Assembly: GCA_020723465.1 (NCBI GenBank)
Contig: DYIW01000006.1
Span: 1 to 32,360 of the forward strand
DNA: 32,360 nt
Source: Phycisphaera mikurensis
GTDB lineage: Bacteria; Planctomycetota; B15-G4; JADJEK01
Direction: 5' to 3'
In this document: one piece after another, positions 1 to 8,980 of the stretch
Layout of the letters: each line of letters opens with the position of its first letter
Position numbering within the stretch: the stretch's first letter is position 1
Position numbers and translations under genes: made by a program
The notes under the pieces: model-generated
The model's input: the letters and a program-made list of their open reading frames with translations, nothing else
Told to the model about the DNA's origin: nothing
Databases searched by the model: none

Positions 1-1378
1 AGGAGCGGACGGCCTCGTCGCTCGCCCCGGCGATCGCCGAGACGAAGGCCGGTTCGGGCGGGCTCTCCGCGCTGTCGTCCTCGAGCGACCGGCCGAGCGG
101 CATGAGGAGCAGCGCGGCCTCGACCTCGCAATCGACCTCGAGGAGCGCGTTCAACGCGGCGTCGTCGAAGCGCATGACCACGGGCGCGGCCAGACCGAGG
201 GCGGCCGCGGCCACGCCGAGGTTGTACGCGGCGTGGCCGGCGTCCATGTTCACGTAACGGTAGGCCCGGCCGCGGTACTTGAACCCGGTGCGGCCGAAGG
301 TCACGGTCATGATCACGGTGGCGGCGGCGGCCTGATAGTCGCGCGAGCGCTCGGCCAGGGCCTCGAGGCGCGGGAAGAGCAGCCCCTCGCGCAACAGGAC
401 CAGGGCGTGCTCCTTCACTGAATAGTGGTAGAGGCCGGGCGGGACGCCCGCCACGCGGTTCACCACCACGTAGAGATCCACCGGGTAGAGCGCGCCCGCC
501 GAGGGCGCGGCGCGGAAGTCCCAGAGGCCGAGCGCGAGCGTCTCGGTCTTGGTGATGCCCTGCGAGCAGAAGAGCAGCTCCGACAGCTCGGCCAGCTTGA
601 GCGAAGTGGTCTGCAGGCGGCCGCATCCGCGGCGCCACGCCTCGGTCGCGGCGAGCACCGTGCCGCCCCCTTCCAGACGCGGCTGCGGCAAGGGAGTCGC
701 CGGCCGCTCCGGATACGACTTGTACACGGGCGGCCGCGCCTTCCAGGTGACGCCGGAGAGGCGCGTGCGCTCCGGGTAGGAGCTGCCGCGGTGGTAGAAC
801 TCGGCCATCGAGATCATCTCGCCATCCGCCTCCACCAGGGTGCCGGCGCTCGGCGCGCGCGCGGCTGGCTCGAGCGCGGGCTCCTGCGGCGCGGACTGTG
901 GCGCCGGCGCTCCGGCCTGCTGGCCGCCCGCGGCCGGAACGTGCACCACGATCCGCTCCGAGGCGTACTCCCCGCCGGCCAGGAAGAGGGCCGTGCCCGC
1001 GAGCGCCGCGAGAACGAGCGCGCCCGCTGCCTTGACCCAGCCGCGAAACGCCCCGCCCGGCGCGGTCTTCATGGACGCCGGCGCCGTGCGCCGCAAGAGC
1101 GCCGCCACCGGGCCCCAGTTCAGAGCCACGTGCGCGATCACCAGCGCGAGCGTGATGTAGCCGAGCAGGTAGTGCCAGTCGAAAACCGGCAGCTCCTGTC
1201 GCGCGACCCAGAAGATGCCGGTCCCGGCCACCGCCGCGAAGTAGAGCAGCAGGACCAGGCTGAAGGTCACGTTGACCGTGAAGCGCGTGGTGCGCCGTCC
1301 CAGGAGAGCGCGCACGCCGAGCCAGACGAGGAACAGGGCGACCGGAAGCAGGAAGAGGACGAACCGGTTCTCGAGCAC
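1..1378 (-). CDS. SagB-type nitroreductase with N-terminal membrane domain (3' end outside window)
   Basis: The gene runs off the left edge; about 459 residues are visible. Residues 1-145 hold four hydrophobic segments. The third carries His69 and His83, 13 residues apart, a spacing typical of bis-His b-haem ligation, so a cytochrome b-like or DUF4405-like anchor is plausible. After an Ala/Pro-rich linker (about 148-175) comes a SagB/ThcOx nitroreductase domain, shown by RAAPSAGALYPVDLYVV and PPGLYHYSVKEHAL, which bind FMN in this family. SagB proteins oxidise thiazoline/oxazoline rings in peptide natural products, but many stand-alone homologues have no known substrate. No cyclodehydratase gene is visible, so a general periplasm- or membrane-linked flavin oxidoreductase is as likely. 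The GTG at 1378 was chosen because GGAGGG lies 9 nt upstream; an in-frame GTG further upstream is possible. The gene is followed upstream by the sulfatase pair on the same strand with a gap of about 119 bp. Confidence 0.82.
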   Translation of the reverse strand, partial: MLENRFVLFLLPVALFLVWLGVRALLGRRTTRFTVNVTFSLVLLLYFAAVAGTGIFWVARQELPVFDWHYLLGYITLALVIAHVALNWGPVAALLRRTAPASMKTAPGGAFRGWVKAAGALVLAALAGTALFLAGGEYASERIVVHVPAAGGQQAGAPAPQSAPQEPALEPAARAPSAGTLVEADGEMISMAEFYHRGSSYPERTRLSGVTWKARPPVYKSYPERPATPLPQPRLEGGGTVLAATEAWRRGCGRLQTTSLKLAELSELLFCSQGITKTETLALGLWDFRAAPSAGALYPVDLYVVVNRVAGVPPGLYHYSVKEHALVLLREGLLFPRLEALAERSRDYQAAAATVIMTVTFGRTGFKYRGRAYRYVNMDAGHAAYNLGVAAAALGLAAPVVMRFDDAALNALLEVDCEVEAALLLMPLGRSLEDDSAESPPEPAFVSAIAGASDEAVRS

Positions 1379-1497
1379 GTGCCGCGGCCCTCCGCGTTCA
1401 ACTCCATGCGCCCGCGCCGGGCGCGCCGCGCGGCGCACGGGAGCCGGCCCACTCTACGGCATTCCCGCGGCGCGCCAAGACGGCGCGGCCGCGCCGT

Positions 1498-2910
1498 CTA
1501 CTTGCCCACGTAGCCCAGCTCGAGCAGGCGCCGCTCCACGTCCGCGTCCACGACGTTCTCCGCCGAGGAAGCGCGCAGTGCACGCTCGCGGAACTCCTCG
1601 ATCGCGCTTTTCAGCCCCTCGTACTCGCGGCCGGAAAGCGGCAGCGGCGTGCGCTCGCCCGGATCGGCGGCCAGGTCGAAGAAGGCCGGCTGGTCGGGCT
1701 GCGCCTCGCGCCAAGGCAGGACCAGCTTGCGGCCGCCGCGCGCCCGCGCCGCGGTGAAGAGCGTCGTGTTGGAGAACACGATGTCGCGCCCGGCGGGCTC
1801 CTCGCCGGCGGCCAGGCGCGCCATGCTGGCGGCGAGGCTCTTGCCGTCGATGTCGTCCGGCGGCTCCAGGCCGAGCAGCTCCAGGATGGTCGGCAGGATG
1901 TCGACGTTCTCCGCCAGGCCGGGCAGCACCGCCCCCGCGGGAACGCCCGGACCGTGGAGGACCAAGGGCACGTGGATCAGCTCCTCGCTGAGCAGCACGT
2001 TGTGCGTGGGCTTGAACACGGTCAGGAGGTCGCCGGTGTCCGCACCGAGCAGGCCTGACGGAGCCTCGCGGCGCTGCCACAGGCACTCGCCGTGATCCGC
2101 GGCCACGACCACGAGGGTCTGGTCGGGCCGCGGCAGCAGGGAGAGGACGTCAGCGAGCACCTTGTCCGCCTGCAGGATCTCGCCGTCGTAGCGCGCGGCC
2201 GCCGCCGCCACCTGCGCGGCCGCCCGCTCCAGCACCTGCGAGCGCTCGGCCTCGCTCCAGCTCGGGTGTGCCTCCTCGAGAAACGCCGCGTAGTCATCGA
2301 TCTGCCCGCGCGGCAGGGGCTCCGGCTTGAAGACATCGAACTGCGGCACCGGTTCGTACGGATCGTGCGGTTGCGTGAGGTGCACGTAGACGAAGCGCGG
2401 GCGGCCGTCGTCGCGCCGCAGGATGTCGATGAACTGCGGCGGCAGCGGGCGCAGCGCGTAGTCCTCGAAGCCCCGCTCCAGGCCGCTGCCCTCCTCCAGC
2501 AGGATGTTCGACTGGACCGCCGCGGCGCGGTAGCCGGCCTCTGAGAGCATCTCCGCCAGGGTTGCGCCCGGCGGCATCTTCACGAAGTCATCGGCCACGT
2601 GACGCGACAGCATCATCGAGACCATGGACGGGCCGGTCCAGGAGGACTGCGCCGTGGCGTGTGCCACGCACGTGCCCTCGGCCGCGAGGCGGTCGATCGT
2701 GGGGCTGGTGGCGCGGGAATGGCCGTAGCAGCCGAGGTGGTCGGGGCGCAGCGTGTCGATCACGCAGAGCAGCACGTCCAGGCCGTTCCCGCGCGGCGCG
2801 GCCTCCTTCTCGGCGCAGGAGGCGCACAGGGCGGAAGCGAACGCGACGCAGCACAGCGCCCGCGCCCCCCGCGGCGGGCGCGGCGGTTGCGAGTGCACGA
2901 GCCCGGTCAA
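1498..2910 (-). CDS. Secreted sulfatase-fold hydrolase, Thr at nucleophile position
   Basis: 470 residues. An N-terminal hydrophobic segment ends near CASC (Cys32), suggesting export and possibly lipidation. The alkaline-phosphatase/sulfatase superfamily metal motifs are present: CVIDTLRPDHLGCYG near residue 50 and VVVAADHGECLW later. Where type I sulfatases have C/S-x-P-x-R (converted to formylglycine), this protein reads SWTGPSMVSMML with Thr92 in the Cys place. It is therefore unlikely to be a formylglycine sulfatase; a Thr nucleophile as in LTA-synthase-like or phospho-transfer enzymes of this superfamily is more natural. The TTG start at 2910 is preceded by GGAGG about 6 nt upstream. It begins 13 nt after the stop of the neighbouring paralogue, so the two form one operon. 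Substrate unknown. Confidence 0.85.
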   Translation of the reverse strand: MTGLVHSQPPRPPRGARALCCVAFASALCASCAEKEAAPRGNGLDVLLCVIDTLRPDHLGCYGHSRATSPTIDRLAAEGTCVAHATAQSSWTGPSMVSMMLSRHVADDFVKMPPGATLAEMLSEAGYRAAAVQSNILLEEGSGLERGFEDYALRPLPPQFIDILRRDDGRPRFVYVHLTQPHDPYEPVPQFDVFKPEPLPRGQIDDYAAFLEEAHPSWSEAERSQVLERAAAQVAAAAARYDGEILQADKVLADVLSLLPRPDQTLVVVAADHGECLWQRREAPSGLLGADTGDLLTVFKPTHNVLLSEELIHVPLVLHGPGVPAGAVLPGLAENVDILPTILELLGLEPPDDIDGKSLAASMARLAAGEEPAGRDIVFSNTTLFTAARARGGRKLVLPWREAQPDQPAFFDLAADPGERTPLPLSGREYEGLKSAIEEFRERALRASSAENVVDADVERRLLELGYVGK

Positions 2911-2923
2911 GGCGTTCCTCCGT

Positions 2924-4351
2924 TCAGCGGCCGCTGGGCGGCGCGGCCGCCTCCAGCTTCTCGATCACGTCCAGCCAGTCCGCGTCCGCGCCGCTCTCCG
3001 CGGCCGGACCGCCCACGTAGCCGAGCGCCTCGAGCTCGGCCTTGCGCTCCGCGCTCAGCTCCTCGGGCGCCGCCCCGCGGTACTTCGTGTTGGCGCTGTT
3101 CCGGCGGATCAGGTCCTTCAATGCCGCGCGCATCCGCGCCGCCGCCTCGGGCCGCGCCGCGGCCACGTCGGTCTTCTCGGCCGGGTCCTCTTGCAAGTCG
3201 AAGAGCAGCTCGCTGGGCCGGCGCAGCGACAGGATGTACTTGTACTCGGCGGTGCGCAGCGACTTGAGGGCGAGGGTGTGCGAGTTCTCGCCCAGGGCGG
3301 CGAGACGCGTCTGCGCGCCGCCGGCGATCGGCAGAAGGCTGGTTCCCTCCCAGACGGCGGGCGGCTCGAGCCCGACGATGCCGGCGATGGTGGGAGCGAC
3401 ATCCAGCAGCCTCACCTGCGGCGCGACCCGGCGCGGCGTGAGCGAGCGGTGATAGAGGATGAGCGGCACGCGCAGGTTCTCGTCATACAGATTGTAGCCG
3501 TGTCCCGAGCCGCCGTGCTCGCCCAGCTCCTCGCCGTGATCGGAGGTCACGATGATCAGACTGTCCTTGAGCAGGTGGCGCTCGTCCAGCACCTGCAGCA
3601 GGCGGCCGAGCTGATCATCCACATAGGCCACGGAGGCTTCGTAGAGATCGCTGGCAAAGCGCCAGTCCGCGGCGCTGAAGGCGGCGACCCGCTCGCGGTT
3701 GGTCCAGGACTGGAGGAAATGGGCCACGTCCTGCTCGCGCGCCAGCGTGGAGCTGCCGGGCGGCGAGATCCACGCCGCGCGGTAGCGCGGCGGCGGTGCG
3801 TAGCGGTGCACGTCGTAGGTATGCAGGAAGAGGAAGAAGTTCTGGGCGCGCGGCCGGGCGGCGAGCAGATTGAGCGCGCGGTCCACGATGTCGCTGGTAT
3901 GGAAAGGACCGGCCTGATACTCGTCGAAACCCTGGGCGAAGCCGAAGTCCGGGCCAACGAAGCCGCCGGCGGTGACCGCCAGCGTGCGATAGCCGTGTTC
4001 CTTGAGGAACTCGGCCAGGCAGAGCGCCTCGTCGCTGATGCGGCCGGGCGCGGCGAAGTGCCCCAGGTCGAGCACGGACGGCGGCAGCGACGTGAAGAGC
4101 GCGGCGTGCGCGGGCAGGGTCCACGGCGCCTGCGTGATGGCCTGCTCGAAGACCACGCCCATCTTGGCGAGCTGGTCGAGGTTCGGGCTCAGGCCGCTGG
4201 TGCGGCCGTAGGTCCCGAGCCGGTCACGGCGCAGCGTGTCGATGGAGATGAGGATGACGTTCGTCCCGCCGCCGCGCTTCGCGCAGGACGGGACGGCGAG
4301 GACGGGCAGCAGGAGCCCCAGGAGAAGCAAGTAGAGTCGAGAATGCACCAT
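2924..4351 (-). CDS. Secreted sulfatase-fold lipoprotein, Thr at nucleophile position
   Basis: 475 residues from the ATG at 4351. Signal peptide MVHSRLYLLLLGLLLPVLAV followed by PSC gives a plausible lipobox (Cys23). Metal-binding motifs are ILISIDTLRRDRLGTYGR (residues 33-50) and IIVTSDHGEELGEHGGSGHG. The nucleophile region is APWTLPAHAALFTSLP with Thr78 where formylglycine sulfatases have Cys or Ser. It resembles its downstream neighbour in layout and probably arose by duplication. The frame stays open far upstream to about 5320, but that extension lies antisense to the glycyl-radical activase and lacks a signal peptide, so it was rejected. It is transcribed divergently from the activase gene; the 93-bp gap must hold both promoters. 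Substrate unknown: a sulfate ester, phosphodiester or phosphonate. Confidence 0.87.
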   Translation of the reverse strand: MVHSRLYLLLLGLLLPVLAVPSCAKRGGGTNVILISIDTLRRDRLGTYGRTSGLSPNLDQLAKMGVVFEQAITQAPWTLPAHAALFTSLPPSVLDLGHFAAPGRISDEALCLAEFLKEHGYRTLAVTAGGFVGPDFGFAQGFDEYQAGPFHTSDIVDRALNLLAARPRAQNFFLFLHTYDVHRYAPPPRYRAAWISPPGSSTLAREQDVAHFLQSWTNRERVAAFSAADWRFASDLYEASVAYVDDQLGRLLQVLDERHLLKDSLIIVTSDHGEELGEHGGSGHGYNLYDENLRVPLILYHRSLTPRRVAPQVRLLDVAPTIAGIVGLEPPAVWEGTSLLPIAGGAQTRLAALGENSHTLALKSLRTAEYKYILSLRRPSELLFDLQEDPAEKTDVAAARPEAAARMRAALKDLIRRNSANTKYRGAAPEELSAERKAELEALGYVGGPAAESGADADWLDVIEKLEAAAPPSGR

Positions 4352-4444
4352 CCCCGAATGGTAGCGAGCCGTGCGCGCGCCGGCCACCGCCTCCGCTAGA
4401 ATGGACCATTGCGCCGCACCGCGCCGCGGCGTGCGGGCACGCGC

Positions 4445-5347
4445 ATGCTCTCGGGCCTGGTCTTCAACATCCAGCGTTTCTCGGTCCAGGACGGGCCGGG
4501 CATCCGCACCACCGTCTTCCTCAAGGGCTGCCCCGCGGCCTGCCCCTGGTGCCACAACCCGGAGAGCCAGTCGAGCCGGCCTGAGATCCTCTTCGCCGAG
4601 GAGCGCTGCATCGGCTGCGGCCAGTGCCTGCTGGTCTGCCCGCTCACGGAGGCTCCCGCGAAGGGAAAGCCCGGCGCGCCGGGCACGCGCTGCCTCGGTT
4701 GCGGCGCGTGCGTCGCCGCCTGCCCGAGCGAGGCGCGCCGCCTCGCCGGCGCGTCCCTCTCGGTCGCGGAGGTCATGCGCGAGGTGCGTGCGGACCGCAT
4801 CTTCCAGGAGGAGTCGGGAGGAGGCGTCACCTTCTCCGGCGGCGAGCCGTTCGCCCAGTTCCCCTTCCTGCTCGCCCTGCTCGAGGCCTGCCGCGCCGAA
4901 GGCATGCATACCGCGATCGACACCTGCGGCCACGCGCCGCGGGAGCACGTGCGCGCCGTTGCCCCCTTCACGGACCTGTTCCTCTATGACCTCAAGCTGA
5001 TCGACGCGCGGCGCCACCGCGACGTCACCGGCATCCCGAACGCCCAGCTTCTCGCCAACCTGCGCTTCCTGGCGCAAAGCGGCGGCGCGCTGCGCCTGCG
5101 CGTGCCGGTCATTCCGGGCGTGAACGACGCCGCTGCCGACGTCGACGCCCTCGCCCGCTTCGCCGCGTCGCTCGACGGAGTGCGCGGCGTGGACCTCTTG
5201 CCCTTCCACCGCACGGGCGCGCGGAAGTTCGCCCGACTGGGGCGGGCCTTCCCCCTGGCCGACATCGTGCCTCCCTCCGCCGAGCGCCTGGCCGACATCG
5301 CCGCGCGCTTCCGGGAGCACGGGTTCGAGGCTGCGATACTAGGATGA
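4445..5347 (+). CDS. Glycyl-radical enzyme activating protein (radical SAM), probable HypD activase
   Basis: 300 residues. It uses S-adenosylmethionine and a 4Fe-4S cluster to install the glycyl radical on the enzyme encoded 6 nt downstream. FSVQDGPGIRTTVFLKGC leads into the radical-SAM motif CPAACPWC (Cx3Cx2C). Two ferredoxin-like clusters follow, CIGCGQCLLVCP and CLGCGACVAACP, as in activases of the larger glycyl-radical enzymes and unlike plain PflA. GGVTFSGGEP and DLFLYDLKLID are the usual SAM-binding and beta-strand signatures. The ATG at 4445 was preferred over a TTG at 4409 because homology to the family begins right after it. Close coupling with the next gene makes the pairing specific. 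Activity requires anaerobic conditions. Confidence 0.92.
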   Translation: MLSGLVFNIQRFSVQDGPGIRTTVFLKGCPAACPWCHNPESQSSRPEILFAEERCIGCGQCLLVCPLTEAPAKGKPGAPGTRCLGCGACVAACPSEARRLAGASLSVAEVMREVRADRIFQEESGGGVTFSGGEPFAQFPFLLALLEACRAEGMHTAIDTCGHAPREHVRAVAPFTDLFLYDLKLIDARRHRDVTGIPNAQLLANLRFLAQSGGALRLRVPVIPGVNDAAADVDALARFAASLDGVRGVDLLPFHRTGARKFARLGRAFPLADIVPPSAERLADIAARFREHGFEAAILG

Positions 5348-5353
5348 TCCAGC

Positions 5354-7714
5354 ATGAACGAACGCACCACCCGCCTGCGGCAGAAGAGCCTCGACGCCCG
5401 GCCGGCGATCTCCCCGGAGCGAGCCGAAATCCTGACCGCCTTCTATCGCGAGAATGAGGGCAAGCACTCCGCGCCGGTCATGCGCGCCCTCGCCTTCCAC
5501 CGCCTGTGCGAGCGCAAGACGATCCACATCGGCGCGGGCGAATTGATCGTCGGCGAGCGTGGCCCGGCGCCCAAGGAGGTGCCGACCTACCCCGAGCTGA
5601 CCTGCCACAGCCTGGAAGACCTGGACATCCTCGACACGCGGCCGAAGACGAGCTACGCCGTGTCCGCGGCCTGCCGCATGGCCTACGCCGAGCGCATCAT
5701 CCCCTACTGGCGCGGCCGCTCCCTGCGCGACCGCATCTTCGCCGCCTTGTCGCCCGAATGGCACGACGCCTACGCGGCCGGAGTCTTCACCGAGTTCATG
5801 GAGCAGCGCGCGCCCGGGCACACGGTGCTGGACGACAAGATCTACGGCAAGGGCCTGCTCGACTTCAAGGCGGACATCGCCGCGGCCGCGGCCGCCCTGG
5901 ACTTCGCGCGTGACCCGCGCGCGTACGACCGGAGCGAGCAACTGCGCGCCATGGATATCGCCTGCGACGCGGCCATCCTCTTCGCCGCGCGCCACGCCGC
6001 CCTGGCGGAGCAGCTCGCCCGCGCGGACAGCGACCCGCCCCGGCGCGAGGAGCTGCTGCACATCGCCGCGGTCTGCCGTCGCGTCCCGGCACGCGCGCCG
6101 CGCGACCTATACGAGGCGTTGCAGTACTACTGGTTCTGCCACCTCGCCGTCATCACCGAGCTGAACGGCTGGGACTCCTTCAACCCCGGACACCTCGACC
6201 AGCACCTCCTGCCGTTCTACCAGCGCGGCCTCGCCGCTGGCACGCTCACCAGGGAAGGCGCGCGCGAGCTGCTCGAGTGCTTCTTCATCAAGTTCAACAA
6301 CCACCCGGCGCCGCCCAAGGTCGGCGTCACCGCCGCCGAGAGCGGCACCTACACGGACTTCGCCAACATCAACATCGGCGGCCTGCTCCGGGACGGCAGT
6401 GACGGCGCCAACGAAGTGTCGCACCTGCTGCTCGACATCATCGACGACATGCACCTCCTGCAGCCCAGCTCCAACCTGCAGCTCGCCAGCAGGACGCCCG
6501 AGGAGCTGCTGCGCCACGTCCTGCGCGTCGTGCGCAAGGGCTACGGCTTCCCCTCGCTGTTCAATGCCGACGCGGTGGTCGCCGAGCAGTTGCGCCAGGG
6601 CAAGAGCCTGGAGGACGCGCGCGCCGGCGGTTGCTCCGGCTGCGTGGAGACGGGCGCATTCGGCAAGGAAGCCTTCATCCTCACCGGCTACTTCAACCTG
6701 CCGAAGGTCCTGGAGCTCACCCTCAACGACGGCCTCGACCCGCGCAGCGGCAGGCAGCTCGGGCCGAGAAGCGGCACCGCCGCCAGTCACGCCACCTTCG
6801 ACGACCTGTTCGCCGCCCTCCGCCGCCAGCTCCAGCACTTCGTCGACATCAAGATCGCCGGCAACCAGCTCATCGAGCGTGTCTATGCCACGCACATGCC
6901 GGCTCCCTTCCTCTCGGTGCTCATCGACGACTGCGTGGCGCGCGGTACCGACTACAACGCCGGCGGCGCGCGCTACAACAACTCGTTCATCCAGGGAGTC
7001 GGCATCGGCACCATCAGCGACAGTCTGAGCGCCATACGCGAGCTCGTGTACGAGCGCACCGAGCTGCCGCTCGCCGACCTGTGCACCGCATTGAGCGCTG
7101 ACTTCGCGCAGCACGAGCCCCTGCGCCAGCGGCTGCTCAACAAGACGCCCAAATACGGCAATGACGACGCGGCCGCCGACCGCATCATGACGCGCGTCTT
7201 CGCGGCCTTCTGCGAGGCCATCGACGGCCGGCCCAATACCAAGGGCGGGCACTACCGCGTCGAGATGCTCCCCACCACCTGCCACGTCTACTTCGGCTCG
7301 CTCTGCGGCGCGAGCGCCGACGGCCGCCGCGCGGGAACGCCGCTCTCCGAGGGCATCTCGCCGGTGCAGGGCGCGGATCGCAAGGGGCCGACGGCGGTCT
7401 TCCTGTCGGCCGCGAAGATGGACCAGATCAGGACCGGCGGGGCCCTGCTCAACATGAAGTTCACGCCCGCGCTGCTCGCGGGCGAGGAGGGAATCGCGCG
7501 CCTGGCGCAGCTCGTGCGCTCCTACTTCCGCCTGGGCGGCCACCACGTCCAGTTCAACGTGGTGGGCGCCGACACCCTGCGCGCGGCCAAGGCGAGGCCA
7601 CAGGAGCACCGCGACCTGATTGTGCGCGTGGCCGGCTATTCGGACTTCTTCTGCGATCTGTCCGAGGCCCTACAGGACGAGATCATTGCGCGCACCGAGC
7701 ACGCGGCCTTCTGA
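5354..7714 (+). CDS. hypD: Glycyl-radical enzyme, probable trans-4-hydroxy-L-proline dehydratase
   Basis: 786 residues. The C-terminal radical motif RVAGYSDFF places the glycyl residue at Gly761; the thiyl Cys is Cys430 with Glu432 in GCSGCVETG. From memory of Clostridioides difficile HypD (Cys434, Glu436, Gly765, His160, Phe152, Asp278, Ser334, Phe340, Tyr450, Thr645), every residue is found here at exactly minus 4: His156 and Phe148 in FTEFMEQRAPGH, Asp274 in NGWDSF, Ser330 and Phe336 in SGTYTDF, Tyr446 in LTGY, Thr641 in LPTTCH. This argues for dehydration of trans-4-hydroxyproline to pyrroline-5-carboxylate rather than for pyruvate formate-lyase, glycerol or choline chemistry. The usual partner, pyrroline-5-carboxylate reductase (proC), is not next door. 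AGGA precedes the ATG. The gene converges with the flavoprotein gene, 9 bp apart. Confidence 0.87.
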   Translation: MNERTTRLRQKSLDARPAISPERAEILTAFYRENEGKHSAPVMRALAFHRLCERKTIHIGAGELIVGERGPAPKEVPTYPELTCHSLEDLDILDTRPKTSYAVSAACRMAYAERIIPYWRGRSLRDRIFAALSPEWHDAYAAGVFTEFMEQRAPGHTVLDDKIYGKGLLDFKADIAAAAAALDFARDPRAYDRSEQLRAMDIACDAAILFAARHAALAEQLARADSDPPRREELLHIAAVCRRVPARAPRDLYEALQYYWFCHLAVITELNGWDSFNPGHLDQHLLPFYQRGLAAGTLTREGARELLECFFIKFNNHPAPPKVGVTAAESGTYTDFANINIGGLLRDGSDGANEVSHLLLDIIDDMHLLQPSSNLQLASRTPEELLRHVLRVVRKGYGFPSLFNADAVVAEQLRQGKSLEDARAGGCSGCVETGAFGKEAFILTGYFNLPKVLELTLNDGLDPRSGRQLGPRSGTAASHATFDDLFAALRRQLQHFVDIKIAGNQLIERVYATHMPAPFLSVLIDDCVARGTDYNAGGARYNNSFIQGVGIGTISDSLSAIRELVYERTELPLADLCTALSADFAQHEPLRQRLLNKTPKYGNDDAAADRIMTRVFAAFCEAIDGRPNTKGGHYRVEMLPTTCHVYFGSLCGASADGRRAGTPLSEGISPVQGADRKGPTAVFLSAAKMDQIRTGGALLNMKFTPALLAGEEGIARLAQLVRSYFRLGGHHVQFNVVGADTLRAAKARPQEHRDLIVRVAGYSDFFCDLSEALQDEIIARTEHAAF

Positions 7715-7723
7715 GCGCGGCCC

Positions 7724-8980
7724 TCAGTGGCTCAGCGACACGCCGGCCGTGTAGCCGCTCGCCCAGGCCCACTGGAAGTTGTAGCCGCCGATCTTGCCGT
7801 CCACGTCACAGATCTCGCCGCAGAGATGCAGGCCCGGGCAGGCGCGCGCCTCCATCGTCTGCAGACGGATCTCGGAGAGCGGCACGCCGCCGGCCGTGAC
7901 CTCGGCGTAACGGAAGCCGCGGTCGCCGCTGATCGGCAAAGGCAGGCGCGTCACGGCGCGCACCAGCGCCGCGCGCGCAGCGCGCGTGAGCTGGCTGCCC
8001 GGCGCGGCCACGTGCACCCCCGCGTGCTCGCACAGGGCGCGCGCCAGGCGCTCGGGCAGGCGGCCGCGCAAGAAGGCGAGCGGCCGCTCGGCGCCAAGCG
8101 GCCGCAGGGCCCGGTCCAGTTCGGCGGGAGGCGTCCCGGGCAGCCAGTTGGCGGTGAGCGTTGCCTTCGCATCGCGGTGGCGCGCCTCGTTGACGTGCCG
8201 GCTGATGTCCAGGACCGCGGGCCCGGAGAGGCCGAAGTGCGCGCACAGCACGGCGCCGCTGGCGGCGGCGAGGCGCTTGCCGGCGCCCGACCAGAGCTCG
8301 AGCAGCGCGGGCGCGCTCACGCCAGTCAGCGCGCGCAGGAAGTGCCCGGGCGGCAAGGTCAGCGGCACGAGCGCGGGGAATACGCGCTCCGTCAGAGCCA
8401 GGCCCAGGGAGCGGGCGATGGCGAAGCCGTGCCCGTCGGAACCGGTCTCGGGCAGGCTCTTCCCGCCCGTGGCAAGCACCACGCGCCGCGCGCGCAGCAG
8501 GCCGAACTGCCCGGCCAGCACGAAGCCCTCGGCCGTGCGCGTCACGCTCTCCACGCGGCAAGGAGGGAAGAGCTCCGCCCCGGCTTCCTTTGCCGCCTTG
8601 AGCAGCGCCTCGAGCACGCTGCGCGCGCGGCCGCTCGCCGGGAAGAGCTTGCCCGTCTCCTCCTCGCGCACCAGCGGCACGCCGATCTCGGAGAAGAACG
8701 CCGCCGTGCGGCACGCGTCGAAGCGGCGCAGAACCTTGCCGATGGCGTGCGGCGAGGAGCCGGCGTAGGCCGAGGCGTCGACCTGGTCATGGGTGACGTT
8801 GCAGCGCCCGCCGCCCGACACCAGGATCTTGGCCCCGGGCCGGCGCGCGCCGTCGAGGAGCACGATCCTGCGCCCGGCGCTGCCGCGGCCGGCCCAGATG
8901 CCGGCCATGAGCCCGGCCGCGCCCGCGCCCACGATGGCAACGTCCGCGAGCTCGGGCGGGCAGGGCGGCGCGCTGCTCAC
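7724..8980 (-). CDS. NAD(P)/FAD-dependent oxidoreductase, HI0933/YhiN (BaiN/RdsA-like) family
   Basis: 418 residues from the GTG at 8980. The N-terminus has the dinucleotide-binding motif VAIVGAGAAGLMAGIWAGRG, followed by GAKILVSGGGRCNVTH, a hallmark of the HI0933/YhiN flavoproteins. The C-terminus GLHLCGEICDVDGKIGGYNF and WAWASGY is the family's conserved FAD-contact end. Members are soluble flavoproteins of mostly unknown substrate; one branch (BaiN) is linked to bile-acid or steroid reduction. The start codon overlaps the thiol peroxidase stop (GTGA), so the two are translationally coupled, which suggests a redox-homeostasis role. Longer upstream start codons in the same frame would run antisense or out of frame through the peroxidase gene and were not used. 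Confidence 0.9.
   Translation of the reverse strand: MSSAPPCPPELADVAIVGAGAAGLMAGIWAGRGSAGRRIVLLDGARRPGAKILVSGGGRCNVTHDQVDASAYAGSSPHAIGKVLRRFDACRTAAFFSEIGVPLVREEETGKLFPASGRARSVLEALLKAAKEAGAELFPPCRVESVTRTAEGFVLAGQFGLLRARRVVLATGGKSLPETGSDGHGFAIARSLGLALTERVFPALVPLTLPPGHFLRALTGVSAPALLELWSGAGKRLAAASGAVLCAHFGLSGPAVLDISRHVNEARHRDAKATLTANWLPGTPPAELDRALRPLGAERPLAFLRGRLPERLARALCEHAGVHVAAPGSQLTRAARAALVRAVTRLPLPISGDRGFRYAEVTAGGVPLSEIRLQTMEARACPGLHLCGEICDVDGKIGGYNFQWAWASGYTAGVSLSH

Noticed and set aside
4352-5320. N-terminal extension of the sulfatase-like gene at 2924-4351
   Set aside because: It lies antisense to the radical-SAM activase and would bury a clear lipoprotein signal peptide inside the protein.
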